DNA from: Misgurnus anguillicaudatus
Taxonomy: Eukaryota; Chordata; Actinopteri; Cypriniformes; Cobitidae
Direction of reading: 5' to 3'
Assembly (NCBI RefSeq): GCF_027580225.2
Contig: NC_073361.2
Span: 33,708,501-33,772,500 of the forward strand
Length of the DNA stretch: 64,000 bases
The notes beneath the pieces were generated by a model, which was not told the DNA's origin, made no database searches, and saw only the letters and a program-made list of their open reading frames with translations. The translations under genes were made by a program, and so were the position numbers. How positions within the stretch are numbered: the stretch's first letter is position 1; every line of letters starts with the position of its first letter. Below, piece by piece: positions 55,441 through 64,000 of this stretch.

Positions 55441-57752
55441 TGCAATATTAGAATATAATCAGCTGTCTATTACATTTTTTATATTTGTGTGGTTGGTTCT
55501 GACCTGGTTATACTTGTTTGTGCTAGTTAACTAAGTTCACTGCAGTCATATATCAGAGTGATGAATATGACAGAAAAGATATATAACATGATATTAATCA
55601 AACAATACAATTATTACATATCTATAGGTCCAGTTTATGTGTTGTGGTGATTATCAGTTTGTTGAAATGGTTTTCATGAACTACTAGACTAGAGCAATTC
55701 ATAATCAGTATGATATGAAATGCAAACATAAAATCCTTCTCTGAAAACACAATTTAATCCCTCTATTTGTTCTGCTATAATCAGTGATTCAATTATTTCT
55801 TCCAGAAAACCTAAAAAACTCAAAAGTGTAAATTAGCCGTCGTTTATATGAGGGAGGTGTTTGAGGTTTCAAGAAACAGCGAATGCCTGCCGAGTACAAT
55901 GTCCTCAGTAGTGTTTGTATTATTTGACAGCGCTGTGAGCACGGCAGGCCATGATGATGATGATGATGATGATGAAGATGATGATAATCCTAATGACTGT
56001 GTGTGTTTGGTCATTAAGTTCTGCAGTGAAGAGTAAAGAGCACAGAGGTCATCCGACTCACAAAAACACTGCTGTCTAACACCACTATAATGTGTGTGTG
56101 TGTGTGTGTGTGTGTTTTCTTTGTTTATTTGTGTATGTGTGGTCAAGCTGTGGCTGTGCATGTAAGCATATGCCTGTATAAGCATTAAAATACTCGTAAC
56201 TTTTACTATGGTTATTATTTCATTCTCCAAGGTCCACTTGTGTTTTGTTTGCACAACATAGACCAAGTTTATCATGGCCATTTTCTGTCATCTCCTTACA
56301 TCTGAAATGAGCATCACTTCTTTTATGTGAACTGGGATTATCATGTCAATGTCTTATAACCCTCACCAGTGATCATTCTCAGCGGTGATGTCTATTTCCC
56401 AAAACATGATGTAATAAAATAATTGTCTTTGTTCTTATTCTTCTGCTGTTTAATATAAATAAAAGATATTCAACTGTGGAATGAGTTTTAAACAGATCTG
56501 AGATTTGTCTCTGTGACATTACAAAGGTGCAAAAGTTCAATAATTTTTTAAAATTCTGTAGTTTCAGTATATTGTCCTATGATGTTGCTATGAAGAACAT
56601 TATTTTGTGTATTTGGTGTAATGAAACACAGTTTATGGTTCAAAAAATGTCCACATATCGTATTGTCTCTATGCTACACCTTTCTGAAAAATTGTGCAGT
56701 GTGCTTGTGTTGGGATTGGCCAATACCTCAAGCGTGTGACAGAAATGTTACGCCCTTTATCATATTTGGAATATCAGCTCCCAAAGCACAGCGTCACCAT
56801 GACATGGCAGCATCAGGCAACAATAGAGGGTATGCATTGACGTCACTTTTCCACGTGACCACACCGGAACTCGCCCTGTTGAGTGGCAAACGTGCAACAA
56901 AATGGCTGGTTTTCATAGCGACTGCTGCATGCTAAAAGTAAAAACCGTCTATTATCAGCTTAAATTGAATTTAGTTGGACTTGATAGCAGAGGTGGACAA
57001 TACTTAGTTACATTAGTTACATTTTCCAAGCATCTGTGCTTTATTATGGTGTTTGTATTGGGAATAATTTTACTTCACTACATTCTAAAGCATATAGAAT
57101 CATACTGTGTATTCTTTTATATTGCATATTAAAATTTATTTAAAACTATAAAATTGTGTACTTTTACTTGAATAAAAGTACTTTAATGTATATTAAATGT
57201 AAAAACAAACACGTGTATTTATGAAATGTAATAGAATAAAAATTATGATAATATGCATTTGAAACGTGTTTTCTAAAGAAAAACACGGATAAAATACAAA
57301 TACTTGAAAAATACGTTTAAGTAGAAAGTAAAAACTCTGCTTGATAGTGACCCTGTGGTTAGTGGACGTTGGCATGAACGATACATTTACTTCTCCTTTT
57401 GGTGTTTTTTGGCAGTCTTGTAAAACGATAGCTCCAAATTCTTGTTAATCTGTTAGTACAGTCTATCGCACACCAGCTGTTTCATATTTAAACGCATGAT
57501 TTTCGCTGATTTAACACTATACCCTCATTCTGCCGCTCTGTCTTTTACCACTCAGTGGGCGTAACCGCAGTCATTTTCGCCGAAGGTGACGTCACGTGAA
57601 TACCCTCGATACTACAGTAAGAATAAAAGTTACACCTTCTTTTATTGTGTATACATTTGGGAGATGTTACGCAAATCTACTCACACAGTGATGTCGATAC
57701 AGTATGTAGAGGCGTGTTTAAATGAGGCGTTTTACTTTCACTTTTAAAGGCG
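55441..57752. other. Intergenic, no gene recognised
   Basis: Contains a GAT trinucleotide tract (about 55950-55986) and a (TG)n run (about 56091-56114). The ORFs here are low-complexity or lack family features. Confidence 0.5.
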
Positions 57753-58081
57753 TGTAGAGTAAAGCGTTTAAACGTGGCTTAAAATTGACAGGCAGACGCC
57801 GACTGTGGGCGCTTTCCAGCTTTTTCAGCTGGGCGCTTTGGTTGCTATGATACTTCTGCTTTGTTTATCAGTCGTTGAACGATGCGCCGGTTGGTTGTGA
57901 TATTTGTCCCGCTCCCTCCTGCACTGTGATTGGATGGCCAAGTGAGAAGTGACATTGAAAAACATTTTTTAACTCTGAAAAGGCGTGAAGAGCTGCGGAA
58001 AAGCGCGACGCTTCCATTGGAAACAATTGAAAACATATACAGCCGACAGTGTAAACGCCTTGGTGTGCACGCCCCTTTAGA
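57753..58081. mobile_element. CpG-rich MITE (AAAGGCGTG ends)
   Basis: Left ttaaaggcgtgtagagtaaa and right aacgccttggtgtgcacgcc with ccctttag are imperfect inverse ends; inner pieces cgccgactgtg and cagccgacagtg also pair. A related reverse-complement copy is seen inside element B (about 39850-40510; for example the cattacagtggaggagggg region). Confidence 0.5.
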
Positions 58082-61000
58082 AAGAATATCTATTTGGGTG
58101 TGAGACTTTAATCTTCATGACTTTACGGATCTCTATATCCACAAACAGCTTTTAACACTCCAAAGACAACAGAAAGCATTATATAACCCCTTTAAAAAAT
58201 GATTTGTGTTTGTATTTGTGACTTCACAGAGGGAAGGCGCAGTCGCAGCTGAGAAGGCATCCAGGCAGATTTGCGCAGCTGCATTTGGTTTTTACAAGAG
58301 GACAGAAGCAGTAAAGGAGAGAAAAAGAGAGAGCGAGCGTCTGCACCAGAAAGGCGTCTGATTTATGACTCAGTAGACTCATCAGGCGTCGTCCTTAGGG
58401 GACAATGTTCTGTTCTGTTCTCTAATGACCCGACCTGAAGCTTCTCATCTTCTCCTGCCCCAACACAACACCATCAACAGCTCACCAGTTTATAACACAG
58501 CCATCTACAAGAGTCAGACCTGTTACCAGAAGCTTCTGCGCATTAGCCAGGACTTGATTTAGTGTTAAACACACCATTAACTCTCAGCCCAGAGGAACAC
58601 TTTTGCTCAGATGAAGCTCTTTCATAGCTCTGGAGACTTAATAGAGTTCTCATTTAAGAGATACCACTTTGTTTCAGCTTTATCTTTTAAAAGTCTTTGT
58701 GAAATATAGACACATTACGTGAATTGTTAACATAACTGTCTAGAGAAATATATAACATAAACCATCTCTGACCGCTGCAAGAGACTTTAGTAAAATACTT
58801 CATTTCATCTGGCATCAATATTATTGTGGTCTAAGAAAAACTTTAAAAACACATCTCTGTTATGAATTTTCCTAACTAATTGGCGATAACTAACCGAATA
58901 ACTAAAGCAATTCAAGAGAATGTATGTCTATTTTTTGCATGTGTAGATCCTCTCACTGGTTATATGTTTGGAAGATAGAAATAATTCAACAGGTGTAAAC
59001 CAATGGGAAAGTCAGGTGCTGAATGAATAAAACTTTCATTAATGAGTAAGAGTTTGATCAAATCTGACAGAAATAAACACATTTATAGGAACAACTCATT
59101 TTGATACGCTTGAGATGAATTAAATCCTGCTGTTATGATGCTGTAGTGTTGTATGAAATCCCTCAATGCTTGATCGTAGATTGTTCCAAGTGAAATGTTT
59201 ATTATGGCATAATAATAATACTTAATCACTAAGGAGGAATAACTAAAGACGGGCCGTTGAATTATTCAAAAATAATGCACACCCGATGTGTTTGGGTTAA
59301 ATATAAACATTTTATTAACTCAACTGCTGGATTCTTCCCTTTTTGACCCAAGGCTGGGTTGAGAAATATTTAGGGTGTAATCATGGTCAGAATGAAGTTT
59401 AACGTTCACTAATCACAGCCTTCTTTAATGAAAAATGACACAAAACCTCTATTTTATTATCTGATCTTCTCTTCTGTGGTTGATGTGATCACATTTTCAC
59501 ACATATAATTCACATCTGTTCTGTCTTTACCTTCATGAACCCTGCAGAGGTGCAGGAACGCTTTTATTAATCTGACGGACTAAAATGAGACTTGTGAATA
59601 ATGCATGCCGGTTTGTTCAAATGAAGTGAAGAGTATCATTGATATAAATGATGAAGGGCATCATTTCTACACATCTGAAATAAGATCAGCAGATCCTTCT
59701 CGCCAGGTCAAAGATCTGGATGTCACCTACACATATACAATAGTAACTTAAATGTAATACTAGAAACAGATGATTTTTTTCCAGTCCACATTTCAATCAT
59801 CTGCATAAGAAGTTCACACTTAAACAGAAGGAAACATCTAAACCAAATTATAACCCATCTCTCTTGTATGCTTTATTCTGATTTAATATTTCCAAGTAAT
59901 AACCGACCGAAATAATAACACAACCTCATCTGGGTTATCATGACAGGTTCAATTTAATACAAATCAATTCAGCATAAAAAAGGTAGGGCTTAGATTAATT
60001 CAGGACTAGGCTTTAGTTTTATAAGGACATGTAAGCAGTTTTTACAAACAAACCTTACAAAAAACAATACTTCTACAAGGTCAAAATGCATTTTAGTCTG
60101 GGACTAGGAAACCAGGAAACTGCCCCAAAAGTATCTAAGGTTAACATACCCCTACTGGTGACTTTATAAAGCTTCTTTAAAAGAGCAGTTGCTAACAAGT
60201 TGCTAACTGGGACTACTGACTTTTTGGCGAGGAAACCAGCACTCTTAAAAATAAGATCTTGATATTATAATAATACAAGAAAGAAAAGATTAAAGAACTT
60301 TTGACTAAATGGTTCTTTAACTAAATGACCAAAAATGGTTCTTCTATGGCAGGGCTGTATTGGAAAAAATTTCTGTCTTACTTATGTGTATTTATACATA
60401 GTGACCATAAGGATGAACATACCGTATATCCCATAACTTCACAGAAAAAAGCTTCCTTTCTCTCCCAAAAAAAAGTCACCTGTTGCGTTAAATAATTTTG
60501 TTCTCGACAACTCTCAAGATCAAATAAGTCATTATGAAAGAATATAACATAAACTTTTCATGCACCTGACATGAACGCTTAGCAGTTATGGACAACTTTG
60601 CTCCTCTTTTCCTTTTCATGGCTGACTGGCCACTAGTGAGCTGACACGTTTTTGATAATATGATGCTGCTGAAACCGTATACTGTCAGGAATGCTGAAAT
60701 ACTGAAAGTGTGATGAGACAAGATGTGGAGGTCAATCGATGATGTTTAGGGCCCAATGTGTTCGCAGTGCTTCCTGGGACTTAGAATAGAAGCGAGACAA
60801 TATCAAAAAAGTTTACGTTGGAATTCCTGCCTTCTATTTAAAATAACCAATCTTCAATGGATAAAGACTGATTCTTTGGGGAGAACCGTCTACATCTTCA
60901 TTGTTTGTTGCTGGGAGTATAAATACATTTTAGAGTCTTATATATGTTTCTGAAGAAAGCGTCACCTTGCAGTGTTTCTTACAAGACAATTGAGTCTTTG

Positions 61001-62849
61001 TATTTGTTACTGTCATGACACATCCAACGTTCAAGGACATGAAACCTTTTCTTCTTCATCACATTTATATGTTAGAGCGATATAAGAATCATTCTGATAC
61101 CTCCACCAGCTAAACATTAACACATGCATATACTAATTTTGAAAATAATTATACTAATAATGACTCTAAAGGCCAGAAATTAAGGAAAAAGTACAGTACA
61201 CAAGAACGTCAAATAGACAATAGAATAATTGGACTGTTCAATCTGGACCTTTCATATTTCTTTATTGACTATCATGGCAAAATCACTATGAATTTTCTGC
61301 TGAGAGCAGCTAAATGGGGTTCATTGTATTCCAGACGCCCAATGATCCATCAATCTAAGAAGTTTTGTGTCAACGTCTCTTCAGAGGCTTCAAAATGAAA
61401 TCCTAAATCCTAGGAGCAGGTGATCATATATCACTCTTCTCAATACATGAACACGACGTTCAGATGATGTTTGTCAATGCATCTTCTGATGTTCAAAGCT
61501 TCATGTTATGACCTCTCACATCACACATCAAAGTCAAGGAGTTTAACACTTAAACTCTTAAAACTACAGCTGGTGGTTGACAGAAATTCACTGTAAAGAC
61601 ATTGATGGCAGTGGAGAAAATCTGTAGATCTGAGCAATAAACTACGCACAGAGAAGCTCCAAACTACAAACATCTTATCATGAAGAAACAGCACCAAATA
61701 ACTTTACTGGTTATTTCTACTGTTCATATAAATCTGTTCTGTGATTCTGGTCCATCAGCAGAAAATCAGCTTATATACACAAGAAGATTTCTAATTTCGA
61801 ACCCCCTGCTTTTTAAATTACGCTATTTCAATAAAGATGATTATGACATCTCATGAGGTTTGGACTTGGATGTGCACAATTTTTCCACTTTGTAGAAAAT
61901 ACTGGGATATTATATCATATATCGCCTTCCATCCCAAAATGACAGAGATATGCGTTTTGTTCAATATTGCCCAGCCGTATCTGTATCCGTGATGATACAC
62001 AGTTTGTATTACACAGGTTTACTGCAGCCCGGCTATACATTAACATATGAACAGTGTCACTGCAGACTGGATTTGCATTTTGTGCCCCTCCTCACCTCGA
62101 TGTATTATTATTCAGAATGGTTATATAATGCAGATGTGCATCTTATGTAACATGTTTAAGATGTGCACAACAAGAGGCGGTGGTGCTACAGGAGAGCGGA
62201 CACCTCTGCAGGTTATACATTCACATTTAACATTGAAGAATAAAACATGACTTCATATATTCAATATCTGCTCTGTGTCATGAAGAAATCTCAACTTTAT
62301 TACAGGATTTACTTTAACAAGGAAGAAAAACACAACCAAAAACTGTTCTCATATATGAATAAAGATCCATTTATACTTCTGAATCATTGATTTTCAGTAA
62401 ATACCCAAATAAATGTCTCTATCTAACACTATAAAGCTATAGTATAGTATGAATTTAGTGCGTGTGGGATCTTTATGATACTATTATGGGGTATTTTTAT
62501 TCAATATAAAGGTTTATAGAAGCGGTCGCTCTCTACTGCTGTTGTATGGCAAGACACTGCTTTGATTTAAACAGAAGAGAATAACAGCACACATGTTTAC
62601 AAATGATTTTATATTATAAAAATAATAATGGAGCGATAATGAATTTACATAATATTAAATTGGCGGTCATTGGCGTTTCTTACTCATTTTAATGACATGT
62701 TTTTAGTCGTATTTTCTGATTTATTTATTTAAGAATATAAAAATGTTCATGACTTTGAAAGAATTACACAATATTAAACAAGACTACAATTTAAACCTTA
62801 AAATAAATAACATTTCTATAATCATTTAAGCATTTTTTTATATTTATTT
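58082..62849. other. Intergenic DNA, little recognised
   Basis: AT-rich. A small element (agggcttagattaattcagg to ccaggaaactgcccc, about 59986-60127) and a 35-bp motif shared with 46921-46957 at about 59250-59287 are the only repeats noted. No exon found. Confidence 0.4.
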
Positions 62850-63198
62850 TAGGGCTGTCAAAAGATTAATCGCGATTAATCGCATCCAAAATAAAAGTTT
62901 GTGTTTACATACGTATGTGTACTGTTTGTAAATATTATGTATATATAAATACACACACATTCATGTGAATATTTAAGAAATATTTGCATTTATATACTGT
63001 ATATACATTTATATAATTTATATTATATATAAATATAAATCTTTTATATATAAAATAAATATAACAAATTTTTCTTAAATATATACATGATTGTGTGTGT
63101 TTTATATATACATAATAATTATACACACCACACACACATGTAAACACAAACTTTTATTTTGGATGCGATTAATCACGATTAATCTTTTGACAGCCCTA
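62850..63198. mobile_element. hAT-like MITE with 8-bp ATTTATTT duplication
   Basis: Begins tagggctgtcaaaagattaa and ends ttaatcttttgacagcccta, with ATTTATTT on both sides (62842-62849, 63199-63206). Arms extend through gattaatcgcatccaaaata. The centre is AT/TA-rich. A partial copy lies at about 28370-28460. Confidence 0.88.
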
Positions 63199-63288
63199 AT
63201 TTATTTTGTTTCTCTTGACACACAAAAAGGTGTTTTCTCATATGCAACAATAACACAACATAAATTCACAAAAGATGTTCATTGTATT

Positions 63289-64000
63289 CAGTGGCGGCTG
63301 GTAACTTCTTTTTTCGAGGGTGCTCGATGCAAAGTTCATCACAAAATGTATGTAGCACATTGTCCAGTTTTTTATTAAACTACCAACTAATAGTTTGATA
63401 AACTTCCCACTGGAAGGGTTTCAGGACAAGCACAGCGGATACAACTCAAGCCATTTTTATTTGACATACACGCATGTGACATTTGTTACTTAATCACAAG
63501 GCATTTGCTAGTTGCTAGGTTGTAAACCTAAAACAAAACACAAAACAAAACATCACAATAAACTAATGCACTAACACAACCATTAGATATTGATTCTTAA
63601 CCTTAATTATTAGTAATGACATAAGTAATTTTACAGAGACTCACCGGCAAGCTTTCCAGTCCTGACTAAAAGCAAATCGAAACTGAAACCAACGGTGGCG
63701 CCTGCGCACTCACTAATTATGCATATACAGGTACATAATAATCAACATATCAGTAACCTGTTATAAAATATATTAAACATAACATAAATGTTCCCGCATT
63801 TGAATAGAAAAGTAAAAAATACCTTAAAATGCACAAGAACATAAAATAACAACACTTACAATATACAGTAAAAATACAAACGGTGGAAAGCTCTACACAC
63901 ATCATGTGTGTAGTTTGTAATTTCAAAATATGTGTTCTGCGCCTTGAGAGATTGTGTGTGCATCACGTGTCTTGTCAAAATAAGTGCCTACTGCAGATGC
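63289..64000. mobile_element. Possible hAT-type element running off the window
   Basis: CAGTGGCGGCTGGTAA at 63289 resembles a common fish hAT terminus; no matching right end is seen before the window stops. Confidence 0.3.

Noticed and set aside
55844..56281. 145-aa minus-strand ORF with a poly-Ser run
   Set aside because: The Ser run is the GAT/ATC trinucleotide repeat, and the other part includes a TG microsatellite.

Overview
This is a eukaryotic, vertebrate window. Genes are split by GT-AG introns, CA/TG microsatellites are frequent, and non-coding space is filled with short inverted-repeat DNA transposons and tRNA-derived SINE fragments typical of cyprinid-like teleost fish. The species cannot be fixed from the sequence alone; a carp/zebrafish relative is the best guess.

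Two complete protein-coding genes can be assembled, both on the minus strand. exog (positions 3773-7985, 6 exons, 345 codons) encodes the mitochondrial endo/exonuclease G-like nuclease with its SRGH active-site motif. acvr2b (16140-49150, 11 exons, 511 codons) encodes the activin type IIB receptor, a transmembrane Ser/Thr kinase; every exon joins in frame with canonical splice sites. Its first intron is about 26 kb. The order and orientation acvr2b then exog match what I recall of the human ACVR2B-EXOG neighbourhood on chromosome 3p22, so this looks like conserved synteny. The two genes act in different places (mitochondrial DNA maintenance versus TGF-beta/activin signalling at the cell surface) and are neighbours rather than partners.

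Layout: 1-1979 has no gene; 1980-3232 is a large 5-bp-unit satellite with a 164-bp higher-order period; 3773-7985 is exog, with a second block of the same satellite in intron 4; 8432-8552 holds a small unexplained exon-like ORF; about 8.6-16.1 kb is the acvr2b downstream region and probable long 3' UTR, invaded by a family of CACTGCAAAA inverted-repeat elements and containing a 106-bp near-perfect palindrome; 16.1-23.1 kb carries acvr2b exons 11-2; 23.1-49.1 kb is intron 1, full of mobile elements, including a nest of at least four elements at 38.8-41.1 kb; 49.1-49.8 kb is a CpG-rich acvr2b promoter; 49.8-64 kb is upstream intergenic DNA with a decayed Tc1/mariner copy and several MITEs.

The more interesting non-genic signals are the nested transposon series, two identical RFX-type X-box palindromes (promoter and intron 1), the 164-bp higher-order satellite, the orphan exon, and a poly(A) tract flanked by 17-bp direct repeats just upstream of exog.
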